Numbered from the stretch's first letter, positions 1 to 13,445 are shown. The stretch is DNA of 64,000 nt from Pterois miles (GCA_947000775.1 CAMQGK010000334.1:3069501-3133500); one strand, 5' to 3'. Notes: generated by a model not told the origin, from the letters alone. Translations and numbers: made by a program.

Positions 1-4
1 CAGC

Positions 5-480
5 ATTAATTTACACTCCAGTCTTTTCAAAATAAACTTCAATCTCCCAGGAAACTACTTTTTTCAGGTTTAGCCAACAAAATGACTGAGTTAGGTTTAG
101 GAAAGATCAAAGGTAGGTTACACCACACCAGAAGTGGTTACACGGGTTATGTGACAAAAACTACTTCAGTTTAGAAAAAGATCATTGTTTGGTTTAAAAT
201 AACACCAGAAGTGGTGAAACTTAAGTGTGAAATTTACGTAACAATCAACATTGATGTTTCACACAAAGCACTGTATGCCAGTCGCCTGGGTGAATGTCCA
301 GTTTTTCTTTGACCCACCCAAAAAGCCTGACCTGGTCCTTATGGGGTCTCTCTTTATACTTCCTGGTTCATGATTACATGGATTACATACAAATTGATTT
401 TGTGGGATATATACAAATTGCAGTGCATTTACTTTTTGTAGGTATAGCTACAGCCTGATTAGCTAACACAGTAGTTCATA
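5..480 (+). repeat. Dispersed repeat, family A, copy 1
   Basis: This block is similar in sequence and order to 3944-4300 and partly to 36875-37126. Shared landmarks are TTCAAAATAAACTTC, the 'GTTAGGTTTAGG..AACAAAA' block, a 'GATCATTGTTTGG-TTAAAATAA' block, 'CCTGGGTGA', 'GACCCACCC' and a 'CTTTATA-TTCCTGGT' block. The three copies are diverged, so the family is old. I see no terminal inverted repeats and no coding potential; the class is unknown. Confidence 0.6.
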
Positions 481-604
481 TGATCAAACAATTGTATTGG
501 GTCCCCAATCAAATTTGTGTTTTTCACAAAATGTAGTGTGTCATCAACTTCATGTTCAGATAACTTCATACATTAATATACATTTTAGCAAATCAAAAAA
601 ATGA
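481..604. other. No feature seen
   Basis: AT-rich unique sequence between repeat family A and the TA microsatellite, with no open frame or recognisable motif. Confidence 0.5.
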
Positions 605-630
605 ATATATATATACATACATACATATAC

Positions 631-687
<57 letters not shown>
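605..687. repeat. (TA)n microsatellite with TACA interruptions
   Basis: About 83 bp of alternating AT with ATAC interruptions in the first half. It yields a spurious Tyr-Ile open frame that is not a gene. Confidence 0.95.
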
Positions 688-692
<5 letters not shown>

Positions 693-902
693 TATAATGA
701 ATTTATTATTATTATCTTCAAATCAACCATTTGGAATATTTTTTTCCCAGAATCTAAAAAGATCCATCCAATTTATCGACTGTATGAATTTAATGTTTAA
801 AATATTTGAGAAATAAACATGAAATCTGTGGGATGAGGATAAAGCAGGATCTCGTCTACATAAAACAGATGCTCAGACCGTAAAACAAAGTGAGCAGTTG
901 CT

Positions 903-905
<3 letters not shown>

Positions 906-937
<32 letters not shown>
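906..937 (+). repeat. T32 homopolymer
   Basis: An uninterrupted run of 32 T. No LINE or SINE body is recognisable on either side, so I cannot say whether it is a minus-strand retroposon tail. Confidence 0.95.
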
Positions 938-938
<1 letters not shown>

Positions 939-1855
939 ACAGCCAAGTTTCTTCAGATTTTCCTGTGTTCCTCTAAATTTGAATGCATCAGAGATGCAGG
1001 ATCGTGTACATAGCAACATCACTGCAGAGAAACCATCCCAAATGATGATTGATCATTAAAAACGATTAGTTTCCTCTCTTTTTTGCTATAGTTAAACCAC
1101 ATTGTTTGGTATCCAGCTGCTATATATAAAGCATTCAGTCAATCTGTTTTTGTTTTTCTCCGCTATTCTAAGTCATAAGCTCTTTTAAGTGTGGCCAATG
1201 TAATCAGAGACACAGAATATCCAGAACAGGAGTTATAAAGGGAAATTACACAAGCGGAATGAATGTTTGTTAATCGCTCTCAATGAAATTGAAATTTAGA
1301 TGAGGAGAGACTATTTACAATTCATGCCAGACTCTGTTTTGTTGATTATCCTACTGTACTTGTTACTGTGCATCCTTCTTGTCAGGTCTGCTGATGTTGA
1401 GTAATCTATCCTGTCTACACTCAAACCTTCACCCGCTAAAGGTTTTCATTGTAAAACAAGGCCAATATTCTGACACCCATCATGTAGTAAGACAACATGG
1501 ACAACATTTAACCCAAGTCATGGTTCATGTCAGACTTGGCCTAAAAAATAACTATAATAATAAATCAACAACACTCTTGCATAGCGTCAATAAAAAGTGA
1601 ATATCATGAGTTTCACTGCTGTATTACAGTATATTGTTTACAGACTTGGTCACCTTCTATATTGTGCTATTCTCCCTGATTGGCACTTTTCAGTAAACTT
1701 GTCATGTTTATTTTAATTAATGTCTGACAGGGAATAACCATTACCAACCGGCATTTGGATCTTCCAGGTACATGCATTAGGATTATAATCCCATGTAATA
1801 TCTTGACACATGCGTGAGCTCTATAAAATGTACTGTTTGTTTTCAAGAAACAACT
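938..1855. other. Gene-free stretch
   Basis: No supported gene or repeat. The longest frame (1379-1600) is 73 codons with ordinary low-complexity composition and no domain that I recognise. Confidence 0.5.
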
Positions 1856-2461
1856 GGCATGAGTAGGATCTTGCAGTATCTAGTGGTGAGGTTGCAAATT
1901 ACAACCAACTGACACTTTTCTTGCGTGCCAAGTGTGTAGGAGAACAACAGTGGCCGACACGAAAACACAACTGACCCTCTCTAGCGCCAGCTGGTATAAG
2001 AATAGTGAAGGTCATTTAGAACAGAGCCAGTGCCTAGACTGTGTGTATGGGAAGTGAGTGGTGAAGCAAGAGAGAGAGTGGTGGCGACAGGAGCGACTAA
2101 CTTTATTGAGCAAGCGAGTCCTGTGGTGGCCAGTGTTCTTTTCAACGTGATGTTGAAGCGGTAAACAAAGCAGACGCGTATATAAGCCGGACTTCCTCTG
2201 ATCCCTGCCTCATAGCGAACCGGCTTTCTAGTCGCCATGGCAACGGTAACCAGTGACCGTCACCGAGATGCGAGCCAGACGCAGCCATCAAAAGAGCCAC
2301 ATCTGGCTCGCGAGCCATAGGTTCCCCACCCCTGTTCTAGGGCAACGAAAACACAACTCTCTTATTTTCAGTTGATTATACACTTAGGAAAACATACTTT
2401 TTAATATTATACTCTATTTCTGCCAATAGAGCAACTGAATTGTTACACATGGGTCCTTTAA
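1856..2461 (+). mobile_element. TIR element, AAGGAG family, copy 1, interrupted
   Basis: The left part (to about 2089) and right part (from about 2335) match the copy at 45373-45796: 'TATCTAGTGGTGAGGTTGC' near the left end, 'AACAGAGCCAGTGC', 'GTGGTGAAG-AAGAGAGAGAG', and on the right 'TTCTGCCAATAGAGC' followed by a degraded terminus GGTCCTTTAAG. The middle is replaced by a hAT end. I recall the family as a common short nonautonomous DNA element of percomorph fish with AAAGGAG..CTCCTTT termini; that identification is from memory. Confidence 0.6.
2090..2334 (-). mobile_element. hAT-type terminal fragment inserted in the TIR element
   Basis: Read on the minus strand it begins CAGGGGTGGGGAACC and continues through 'TGGCTCGCGAGCC' and 'AGATGTGGCTCTTTTG', the usual start of a hAT (Charlie-like) element. 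Its other end lies near 2090 but shows no terminal repeat, so the copy is truncated. An open frame on the minus strand starts at 2238 inside it but has no domain I recognise. Confidence 0.6.
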
Positions 2462-3943
2462 GTATTTTTCTGTTTATCTGCATCACAAATACCTAATTAT
2501 GTGACTGTGTTTTAAACTTTTTATTGGTACTGTATAAGTATAAAACACTTAAAATGCATTGAAATCTACACTACCATCAAAAAAAAAAAGTGTATCCGAA
2601 CTACGAGGAGGGAGAGTGGGTTGTGAGTAAAATGGGTGTCCTCAGGGGGAGTTCACAACTGTCAGTGTGTGACCAGCTTAGCCCTGCACTGTTACTCTGT
2701 CACTGCTAAAAGACACGAATACACACATGCCTCGTCTCTCACACACACTTACATTCCCACAAACTAACAAGATGAAGGGGGAGGAAACACTGGCATGTTC
2801 AGCAGATAGACACTTACTACAGGGCCAGAAGAGGGGCGAGGCTGGTGACAGTCCCTGTCCCTGTGTCGGTGTCAGTCTCTCCAGAGGGAAGAGACAGAGC
2901 GCCCAGTGGTGACACAGCCTGTCATCACAAAGTGACAGAAACGACCCACTTTCCTTCCCAGCAGCCCCTTCCCCATCGTCAGCGCTTCATCTTAGCAGTT
3001 CGTACAACTGGTTTAACCTTCTCTAACTCTCTCTTGGTCTCGGTCTCACTGTCTTTCTCTCTTTTCTTATTCAAACAAAAACCTAAATAAAATAACTTAA
3101 TAGAAATTCAGTAATAAAAGCAGCCAGGAGCTGTTTCCAGTGACCCAATATAGTATATAGCCTAGTTACGCCACATCTTTCATCCAAAAGAAAAGCATTT
3201 CACGGAGATCAATATGACCTGCTGTCACTTTTCAGTATGTGATATTGACGGTTCTAGTGTTCATCTCAGGAAGCTGCACGTACCTCACCGTAACTTTACC
3301 ATACAGGCTTTGTTCAAAACTGCATAATAACCTGTTTGTTTATCTTTGCTATTTGACTTTGCTGTTTTCTTTTCCATTCATGTTCTCTATACTTTGAGTA
3401 AAATAAACATGAGTTCAGAACATACTGCACAAGTGCAAAGATATTTCAAGTTGGAAAGTCCAAACCTCTCCACCAGAACATCAGGGCCAATGTCTCATCT
3501 TGACATCAGGTCAACTGTTGGCATTAAGAGATTAATTGTGGGGGGAGAAGGACATGGTGGAGGGTATCAAAAGAAGGAAAATTTAAGTTTCATGGTATTG
3601 GATGGATGGAAGAAAATGAACTGATGGATAGCATTAACTGGTTGGACAGACACAAAGAGAGATGAAAACGCAGTGTGGTAGTATAGATGAATGGTCACAA
3701 ATGAAGACAGGCGATGGATATATACAGAGACAGATTTCTGACAGCCAGACAGGCAGGTCTAACTAGGCCTTACCGGTAGTCCTGTAATTTATCTACTCTG
3801 CCTCCTGCGAATGATGGACACATGCAACTGGCGTACATTTGCTAAAAGGAGTTGTGTGATTTTCATGAAGTGCAGCACAAACGCCTCATATGATATCTTA
3901 TGAAAAGTAAATGTGTTCGCCTACGACAGTCCAGCAACACATG
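2462..3943. other. Gene-free stretch
   Basis: No supported gene. Contains an A11 run near 2580 and a segment rich in CTGTC and CTCTC (about 2830-3070) that yields two overlapping frames of 61-81 codons without recognisable domains. The 92-codon frame at 3346-3624 also lacks any known motif. Confidence 0.5.
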
Positions 3944-4300
3944 TTTTCAAAATAAACTTCCAGTCTATATCAAACAACTTGGTTAGGTTTAGGCAACAAA
4001 ACTACTTAAGTTTCGGAAAAGATCCTAGTTTGGGTTAAAATAAAATGGCGTCACTTGCATACGGAACTTACAAATAAATCAACACTGATTTCTGGTTTCA
4101 CACTTGACACAAACACCGGTTTCCTGGGTGATACTCCACTGTTTCTTATGACCCACCCATCCAATCCGACCCCCTCCCTGCGTACCGTTTGTTGCTCTTT
4201 ATATTTCTTGGTCCACAATAACGTGGATCAAATCTGTATTTATTTTGCGGAATACAGTTGCAGAATTACAGTTTTTACTTTTTTGAAGGTGTTGCTATGA
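3944..4300 (+). repeat. Dispersed repeat, family A, copy 2
   Basis: Direct-orientation relative of 5-480. It shares TTCAAAATAAACTTC, 'GTTAGGTTTAGGCAACAAA', 'GAAAAGATC', 'TTTCCTGGGTGA' and 'GACCCACCC' in the same order. The 81-codon frame at 4055-4300 runs through the repeat and is not supported as a gene. Confidence 0.6.
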
Positions 4301-6245
4301 ACGCTGAATGAGAGCAGCCTGAGTAAAAGTGCGGAAATCAGGATGGTGTATGGGTATCCAATTTATCTGTTTCTTCATCTGAACTATACTTTAACCAAAC
4401 CTGAAAACGTTGTACATGGATCACATGGGCATAACCACAGAAAACGGGCAGCGTTACATCTCTGCCTACAGGTAATGTCTTAACAGTAGGAGCTGTGGTA
4501 CTGCATGATAGTGATTTAATCAGAGTTAAGTCATAGTTTAGTTAATCTAACAAACCATTAAATCATGCCAGTTTTTTGTGATTGTTTAGCAAAAAGTAAT
4601 AATTTAGGATTCTTAGGGCAATACTAAAACTGTTTAAAATACCTGACTACAGTCTAAAAAGTCGGGTGAAGGTACTGGATGGTCTATAACTGGATAAAAA
4701 CCACACATGCATTTTGTTATCCTCACAGCAGTGTGCCTGTGAACCATTACTTCCTCATACAGAGACTTAATGAAAATATTGTTTTGCAGCAGCTCTGGGA
4801 TGTAGTGACATCGGATTTCTGGTGTAGTAAATGGTCACTGGCAGGCTTTCTCTGTATAATGAATTTGGAAACGATTAAGTAAGCAAACTTTTCCCATATC
4901 ACCATTATGCTGAAAATGCCAAGACTTGCTGTTTTGCAGGTGCAAACTGAGAGGACATCAAGAAAAATAATGCTCTCCTACAAACAGCTAACCAGAAGTA
5001 CATTATTCTCTGTCAGATGTGAAAGGAACAGCTAACAGAAAGCAACTTTTCTGTTCAACATCTCACATGTTTGGTTCCAATTTACTGCATGTGTTGAAGC
5101 TGTTATATACTGTACATGTACAGATGATGTACAGACAAAGGAAACGTGAGCAAATTGGTGTTCAAGCATCATGTGTGAACTGTTCAAAGACACGGCAAGA
5201 AGTTCACCGATGCATCGCACACTCATTCCAGATATCTATGCTAAATACCCGGACCTGTCGAGGATGCCGGCCAGGAGCTCCAGCCAATAAGAGCGCAGGA
5301 CACAGGTTGAGAGGAGATGTCACCGGTAACAACGGGAACTTACAGTATGTGTTGCATTAGCAACATGGAGCAAAGTTGTTGCTGCTCTAAGAGGAATAAA
5401 TAGTAAGAAAGATGCACAGAAACCAGTGAAAACAGCCTATTTTGCGAACACGTGCCAATATCTCATGCATACAATCACGTCATTTGCCATGTATTTCTCA
5501 CATGTTTTTTTTGTTTTGTATACTTCATCGGGGATTCTTCCCTGTGAGAGATCTTGTAGTGTGCGACCTCCTGTCTCCGGTCAGTTGTGCAGTGTGAAAA
5601 CCACGACTTCAAGACTCCCGACTACAAGGCAGCAAGTTGTGAAGTGTGAACAGTACGGTGATCTGATAACCTTGAAAGTTTTGTAGAGGGAACTTGACAT
5701 TAGTAAGACGTTGGGCCACGACAGGACATCAGGACAGCTTCTATGCTCCTTGGCACAGATTCTACAAGACTGACAATGTACTGCAGAGGTGGAACAATAT
5801 TCTTCCAAGACATATTTCCTTTTGGCGCCTCTCTAATCATCACAAGTGCTCAAGATCTGCCAACTGCAAAGGTCACCGCATATAATTGACAACATTTTCA
5901 TACTCTTCAAACCACTTGGCCAGGCCCTGAATGGAAGAATCTGCATTTATGTTTCTCCACTCATTTATTCAGTTTTTTTTTTTCCCTCTGATCCCTCACC
6001 TGACTGTAGGATCAGTTTCTTGCATGCAAATATGCTTATGTGCATAAAACACAGTGGGTTGCTTTCGAGGTCTGAAAAGTGAAGCTTATGTGGACTCCTC
6101 TGGTTGCAAAAAGAAGTCTATGAGAAAATGAGCCTACTTCTCACTTGATTTATTACTTCAGTAAACATTGTAAACATGAGTTTATGGTCTCAATCGCTAG
6201 TTTCAAGTCTTCGTCAATACAGCATGATGTTCATTTAGTACATTA
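4301..6245. other. Gene-free stretch
   Basis: Nothing recognisable. The longest frame (5019-5360, 113 codons) has no domain, no splice context I trust, and overlaps other short frames on both strands. Probably intergenic or intronic. Confidence 0.5.
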
Positions 6246-6666
6246 TAGGGGTGTGACGATTCACTCAGCTCACGAAATGATACAATATAAAACTGGATAC
6301 TGGGCTCACAATCTCAATGCAATTCAATATTATAACAATAATTTCAACAAAACTTGAATGATGAAACTATAAGACAAAACAAAATGCAAAACAATGCTGT
6401 TTGCCCTGCAGTTCCATTTCTTATGAAATTATAATGTGTTATTTCGTTTTATGCAATACAATGACAATAAAGGCGATTCTGTTTCTGAGTTATAAGTAGT
6501 AACATAACATGCATCTTCAGTTTCCTATTTTGTGCTTCAACATGGAATTCAAAATGCTGCCATACAAGCAATCTGAAGGGTGGGGGTAAAATTGCTAATT
6601 TCGCCTGACTCCTCTGTTGTTGCCTGGCTGCAAATCAGCTGCAAATGCACTGACCACACCAGCACT

Positions 6667-7175
6667 AGGGATGAACACCGGTGTTACCGATTACACCGGA
6701 TATTTCATAAGAAAATATGATGGTCAACATGTGAAGCTTTCTGAAATTGATCTTTACCGTTGGGTGGTGGTGTGTCTGGCCTCTTCGGTCCAGCTTTAGC
6801 TGCAGGGCCACAGAGGTCTACCTGGCACCACACACACTGGCTCTGTCCTCCTCGCTGCAATTAACACTATTAACGTTATAGTTCCCCTACAGCACTGGGT
6901 TCAAATCTGAAACATTGCCAAACAGGCGCATTTGCTTTTTGCTTTATCACCATATCCTCAGCCATCTCTCGGTCTGTCAACTCTCTCTTGTCTCATGTGT
7001 GTGAACTATGACACCAGCTGCTCTGAGCTGACTCCTTAAGATGCATTCACTTTCAGATTATCTATTGATAACATGCCACTGATACGTCAGAATGAACTAA
7101 ATGGGTTGTATTTCTGTTAAAAAAAAACAGTGGGGATGCAATGTAGTCGGTGTGCACCTGACCACCGCGCAACAC
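6667..7175 (-). mobile_element. Second TIR element inside the 6246 element
   Basis: Starts TAGGGATGAACACCGG at 6667. Read on the minus strand, 7172 to 6667 follows the same order as 47255-47942: a 'GTGTTGCGCGGTGGTC' block, a T-rich block with 'AACAGAAAT-A-ACCCATTTAG', the transposase relic, then an end in 'CCGGTGTT..CATCCCTA'. The outer boundary at 7175 is estimated. Confidence 0.5.
6876..6959 (-). pseudogene. hAT/ZBED-type transposase relic (first-exon fragment)
   Basis: The minus strand reads about 27 codons without a stop: EDMVIKQKANAPVWQ followed by CFRFEPSAVGEL and a stop. This matches the start of BED-finger hAT transposases, where a lysine-rich stretch is followed by [A/S]-P-[I/V]-W-x-x-F-x-F and then the two zinc-binding cysteines. 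No BED cysteines or histidines follow here, so only the first part remains. The same motif, with the same neighbours, is found at 47473-47552 (plus strand) and 16221-16262 (minus strand). The frame is the translation; the family name is from memory of ZBED and hAT proteins. It is a fossil with no predicted function. Confidence 0.6.
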
Positions 7176-7422
7176 TGCTAATAACTATCATGACTAGCCT
7201 AACCAGCACAGTCCTTGTGGACCTGCTTCACCTACTGGTCTGAACTCAGAGCACCTCACCCCTCTGCTCAAACAAAGCACTGAAAAAGACAAGAGAATGC
7301 AGATCAGTATGACTAGACGTACCTATTATGCCCTAGCGCGATTCAGCTTTTCATCTCGATGACGCATGTCGTCGTGTTTTATATTGCGAAATTTCACAGC
7401 ACAATATTTCGTCACACCCTTA

Positions 7423-8281
7423 ATAAATTCTGATCCCATTTAGAGTCAAACAGACCATAAAGCAGGAGATGCTTTAGGGTGTGGCTACCTTGTGGTTGAC
7501 AGATCATTACCACCCCGTTATCCGGTCTGGGAGTCATATCCGTGTCTTTCACAGTGTGTTTTCAGTTCATGAAAGTCAATTATAACATTTTTGGTTGCCT
7601 AGAAATATCTTATTCAGCGTTCAGTTGTACTTAGCTCCACCATCTAGTGTCACTTCTGGTAACAAATAACCAAGATGGCGACAGGCAACATTCCAAACTC
7701 AAGGCTTTAACATCCACAAACCAGTGGGTGACATCTCAGTGACTAAGTCTACGTCTTACATACAGTCAATTGTACAACATAACATTGAGCAAAGTTCTGG
7801 GCAACTTATTGACCTTTATGTCAAACCAAACCAGTTTGAAAAACAAAATATAAAAAGGTATAAAAACCTAAAATCTTACGTATTATATTTACTATTTCAT
7901 GAGCTGAAACCTACTGTACACCATAATAAATATTTAAGTATGCATATTTGTTTTACAAGTGGTCTTAGCTGAATCCTGAAAAAATATCTAAATTAATATC
8001 TAAATATGTTTAAAGTGTTCAAAATATTCACAAGTGATGACTGAATGATATGAATGAGGTTGTAACATGTCGAAATACTCTCTTGATCTGTTAACCTGCA
8101 AAGCATTACTGAAAATTAATTTGATTTGTTTTACACATAACATATTCCTTCTAACCAATGCTTTCATGTATTCTGTCAACAATTTGTGTTTTGCTTAAGT
8201 CACAGATTCTGTAATGCATGATCCCCGTTTCCTTTGATTTTACTTGTCATATATTTTACATGCGCAGACGCACATAAAAAG

Positions 8282-8284
<3 letters not shown>
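7423..8284. other. Gene-free stretch
   Basis: AT-rich, no supported gene; the longest frame (7724-7972, 82 codons) has no recognisable domain. Confidence 0.5.

Positions 8285-8325
<41 letters not shown>
8285..8325. repeat. (CA)n microsatellite
   Basis: About 20 uninterrupted CA units. Confidence 0.97.
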
Positions 8326-9694
<1,369 letters not shown>

Positions 9695-9927
9695 CTCATT
9701 AAAAGTAGTTCCCATGGCATTCAGAGCTGTGAATTCAGTCATGTTAATAAAAAATCAGGCAATTAGACCTACGAGTTGTTGTAAACTATCTGGATTGAAT
9801 TGCTTTAATGCTTTAATACTAAATGAACTACTTGAAAATAGCAGCTCTTTGTGTGCTTTTATTCATGAAAGAATAATCATTGATTAGCGAAAAAGATGTG
9901 CTTATACTTCTACAAGGAAACTGGCTT

Positions 9928-10060
9928 ATGAAACTTTAATGATCACCAATGGGATATTTGATATTATTGTGTAGTCAGAGCTTTATGGGATACAACACTG
10001 CTAAGGCAAAACATAGAAGCCCCACAATATATACTGTCATTTACAGTTAGGATTGGGATC
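9928..10060 (+). repeat. Local direct duplication, unit 1
   Basis: Matches 10386-10531 in order: 'GAAA-TTTAAT--TCAC-AATGGGA', 'ATATTATTGTGTAGT', 'TTTATG-GA', 'CACTGCT', 'TTTACAGTTA'. Roughly three quarters identical by eye. Confidence 0.6.
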
Positions 10061-10069
10061 CCTTGTTCA

Positions 10070-10206
10070 GCTGTCAGCTGCGTTTCTGCAGCATTCCTGC
10101 TGCTGCTCTTTCTACACAGAGTTTGACTTTCATAATGACCATTTAATTTCATTATAAACGTCATTTATATTTATTTTAGACTGAGAAAGGTCAAGAAATG
10201 TGTGGT
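10070..10206 (+). repeat. Fragment related to the 27628-28716 hAT element
   Basis: Shares 'CAGCTG-GTTTCTGC', 'CTGCTGCTG', 'TTGACTTTCATA', and 'AGACTGAGAAAGGTCAAGAA' with 27855-28075. This copy is uninterrupted where the other carries a LINE tail. Ends are not visible. Confidence 0.6.
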
Positions 10207-10385
10207 AACCTGACGCTAGGTGCAGTGGCTAGCCGCGGGATGACCATCACAACATGCGCTGAAATCCTGTCATGGACTTGCATTGACTATAACTACAGGA
10301 AGACAAAATAAGTCAAAGGTATGCCAGTTTCCCTGTCTTATAAGTGTTTATAGTTAACATAAAATAGATTCAGAAAGTGTCAGCA

Positions 10386-10531
10386 TGAAAGTTTAATAGT
10401 CACGAATGGGAAATTTAATATTATTGTGTAGTGATAGAGGTTTATGCGACATACCACTGCTTTGGGTTAAGGCAAGATAAAGACAACCCATAATATTAAC
10501 AATAGTGTAGTTTACAGTTAAAATTGAAATC
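10386..10531 (+). repeat. Local direct duplication, unit 2
   Basis: Partner of 9928-10060, offset by about 457 bp; see that entry for the shared landmarks. Confidence 0.6.
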
Positions 10532-11750
10532 TACAGTGATTTGAGCCAGTGGACCAATGCAGTATTGTCATGAAAATAATATGCTTTAATACCTCAATGA
10601 CACAGCAACAGCTAGACAGATGTAATATCCTTGCTATTAAAGGCAACTATAATGCCTTGACCACTTAGAGTAAGTGGCCATGTCTAACTGGTAATATATT
10701 CACAAACATCATTAGCTTCTTAGTGAAGAGAAAGACAGAGAAAGACAGATCATTAGAGTTGAGTTGTATCCCACTAGGATTAAAGCATTAAACATTGTGA
10801 CACAGAGGGTGACAACTCTAATTAAGACTTCCACGGCGCAAAAAGCCACATGTGAACGAAAAGAAAAAATGAGCGTTCAGTATAAGCTAAAATAATAGTC
10901 CTTACATAAAAAAACACATGAACGATGGATCCGAAGTACAAACATCTTTTGCCACGTCATTTGAAAGTGAGAGACTTGAATAGCGAGTGTGACTGTGAAT
11001 CATGATCCTAAATATGACTCGGGACCTTCCTGAGAACAGAAAAGTGTCAGGAGCTTCCCAGCGTGAGAGCTCATTATTTTCAGGCTCAAAAAGTTGACTT
11101 CTGAGGGGTTTTTATTCTATTTTCCCACAGCTGTATTCACCAGTTATTCTAAAGAAAAAGGAAAATCGAAAGAAATGGCCAACAAAATCAACAGAAAGCA
11201 ACCAAACCCAACGGGTAGCGTATTAATCATACAGCTGTGATGGTGCAGATGTAACTGTTTAATAAATAATAGTACTATACTCATTTATTTACCAGATTGT
11301 ATGTCTTAGAGACTTGTTGCTTTAAAGTTTAATGAATATTTGAAATGGTAAATATCTTCTGCAAAAAACGAAACATTTAAGATATACAATAAAATAACAT
11401 CTACAGATATACTTCGTTTACATAAACAATAAGAAAAACAGATCAACCATCACATCACAGTTGTCAGAAATTACTAATGTTTAAACAGACAAATACACCT
11501 CTAGATCTCTACCTTGTCAAATCAACTCTACACTATATTTATCCAGAAATGTGCGAGTCAGAAACTAAACGAGGCCTCGCTGTGCCTTGGACAGAGCGTG
11601 GCACTGGCAAGCAGATCTTGATTCAGAGGACTGCCTATCCATCTGTCTGAGAAAGATCCCAGTTTACTGGATCAGCCTCCAACCCTAGACCACATGTACG
11701 GCGATGCACTCGAGGTACAGACCAAAAGATTGTGGATTGAGACTGACGCT
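10532..11750. other. Gene-free stretch
   Basis: AT-rich and non-coding as far as I can see; no frame above 60 codons before 11704. Confidence 0.5.
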
Positions 11751-12864
11751 ACGGCCTTGTTCAGACTGCCAGCTCAAATCCAGTTTTTGGCACATCCAGA
11801 TCAACTTTAGAAAGTCTGGACAGCAAAAAAAAGAAAGTCCAGATTTCTACAGATTCAGTCTGGACACTCTGGCTGCTCAAATCAAATTTCAAAGCAAAGC
11901 GCTATGGAGGGCAACATGGAGCAGCAGAGCAGTCCGTGAACAGAAGGGTTGGGAGACTGGATGAATATATCAGTGATCGGCTGCGTACATAGCTCGTAGT
12001 CGTTTGTGGGTGAGTTTTGGGGGAATTATTTGTCATTTTATTTTGTAATTTATACTTCCTCCAAAGAATGAGAGGCTACGACGCTGGGGTGCTAGAACAG
12101 TTATCTCCCAGCTGAAACTACAGCAGCACGGCACACACCTGTGCAAATATATCACAATCGCCAGTTGTCGGGATGAACATGGCCGGTTGGAAAATTTTAA
12201 CGCATGGCCCAACATTAGTGGACAGATGCTGAAATGATGTGATTGTTCGAGGGTGAATGCTTCCACATTAGACAGTCATGTCTCTAGCATTGCTACTGTA
12301 ACACCCCTGTCTAGGCGGGCGGAGCACATCATAAAAATATGAAGGATTCTCCCTCCCCGGTCCCCAAACCACAGCCTCAGGACTACAGTTTGAGTTTAGT
12401 AAAAAAAAAAAAAAAAAAAAGGATTTATTATTAAAACTCAAGTTAGCAAACAATAAAATGAAACAATGTACCTATGAATGAACAAAAGACAATATCTTCT
12501 CAACAAACTGACTAACCTTAATCTTAACCACTTTAAACTGCAGAGATGATGGAGGGACCAATCAGCAGCTGACGCACCCCAAACCGAACGCACACCTCCA
12601 GCCAATCAGAGAGCAAGCGCCTATATGTAAAACAAAGATCCTGACCAAACAAAGACATTCACTCTCACCCAAAACACAACCACATAAAGATCTTCACAAA
12701 CAGAAGGACACTCACTCTGACACAAAATACAAACACCTTTCAATATATGGTCTGAGCCGTAGTGGCTGGTCACTTATTGATGCCTACGTCGTTACCACAG
12801 CAACCCATGCAAATGAATCCGATCTGATCACTTGCAAATATCAGTGCAGACAGTCTGTATTAAA
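11751..12864. mobile_element. Possible TIR element, GGCCTTGTTCAGAC family
   Basis: Left end 'CGGCCTTGTTCAGACTGCC' and right end 'GTGCAGACAGTCTG' look like the two ends of a fish DNA element whose termini I recall as GGCCTTGTTCA..TGAACAAGGCC; the right end is degraded. A 20-A run sits inside at 12401-12420. The superfamily is not assigned. Frames within it (11704-11964, 12033-12266) have no transposase motif. Confidence 0.4.
12401..12420 (+). repeat. A20 homopolymer
   Basis: Uninterrupted run of 20 A inside the putative TIR element; could mark a retroposon tail but no body is recognisable upstream. Confidence 0.95.
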
Positions 12865-12920
12865 GATGTGATTCAAGAAATCAATCAAAACATGTGGGTG
12901 TCAGTCCACCACTCCTCCAC

Positions 12921-13035
12921 AGTTGAGGTGGTTTAGGCCTTTACTGGAGGCATACTGGGCACATTCAGCTGGGAGGAGACCCTGGCAGACCAGGGACATG
13001 CTGGAGCGAGTACATCTCATAGCTGGAACACCAGC
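12921..13035 (+). pseudogene. LINE (Rex3/RTE-like) C-terminal scrap
   Basis: Matches the 3' part of the LINE at 38405-39237. 'AGTTGAGGTGGTTTAGGC' corresponds to the stretch encoding LRWFGHL, and 'AGCTGGGAGGAGACCC' with 'CTGGAGCGAGTACATCTC' to the stretch encoding RRPRGRPRTRWRDYIS in relatives. About 45 bp between these blocks are missing compared with 38990-39110. The frame is broken and no 3' tail is visible. It is a dead fragment of an RT-encoding retrotransposon. The family name rests on memory of Rex3 sequences. Confidence 0.6.
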
Positions 13036-13443
13036 ACAGGACCAAGTTGCTGGTAAAAGGATACTGGGCTGACTTGCTTTCCCAGATTTCAATGATCTGA
13101 CACATGAACTGTCTCACTATGTGAAATCCATATGTGAGCAGACTTGGAAAAAAAAATATATGGCCAGTATGGTATGAACATTTACAATAGCAGTATGTGA
13201 GTATGTAAGTGTTCAGATAAATGTGTGTACTATTACATATAGTAAAGAGATTATTCTGAACTATCTGGTTGAGATATGATATGCATAATCCCAACATATG
13301 AACACATAAGCACATTGTCTTATTACAGCCATACAATCTTGCACAAAGAAGTGAATGTAGGTGCATGTTTGATTGTGTGTGTTTAATTTAGTAACAAGCT
13401 GCCAACAAAACATAGGACATGTACCTATAGTGCCAATTATCAC

Positions 13444-13445
<2 letters not shown>
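13036..13445. other. Gene-free stretch
   Basis: AT-rich sequence; minus-strand frames of 109 and 133 codons overlap here but lack any domain and run into the neighbouring GT tract. Confidence 0.5.

Larger units (their letters stand above)
6246..7422 (+). mobile_element. hAT-like nonautonomous element, 1.2 kb
   Basis: Left end TAGGGGTGTGACGA and right end TCGTCACACCCTTA are inverted repeats of each other (13 of 14). Flanking octamers GTACATTA (6238-6245) and ATAAATTC (7423-7430) agree at 5 of 8, which would fit a decayed 8-bp hAT duplication. The subterminal parts match the element at 23192-25420: 'CACTCAGCTCACGA' on the left, 'TTTATAT-G-GA' and 'GCACAATAT-T-GTCA' on the right. The interior holds a second TIR element with a transposase relic. 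Confidence 0.7.

Noticed and set aside
601..816. 71-codon frame with Tyr-Ile repeats
   Set aside because: Made of the TA microsatellite.
5019..5360. 113-codon frame
   Set aside because: No domain, biased but not coding-like composition, and overlapped by an antisense frame; nothing distinguishes it from chance.
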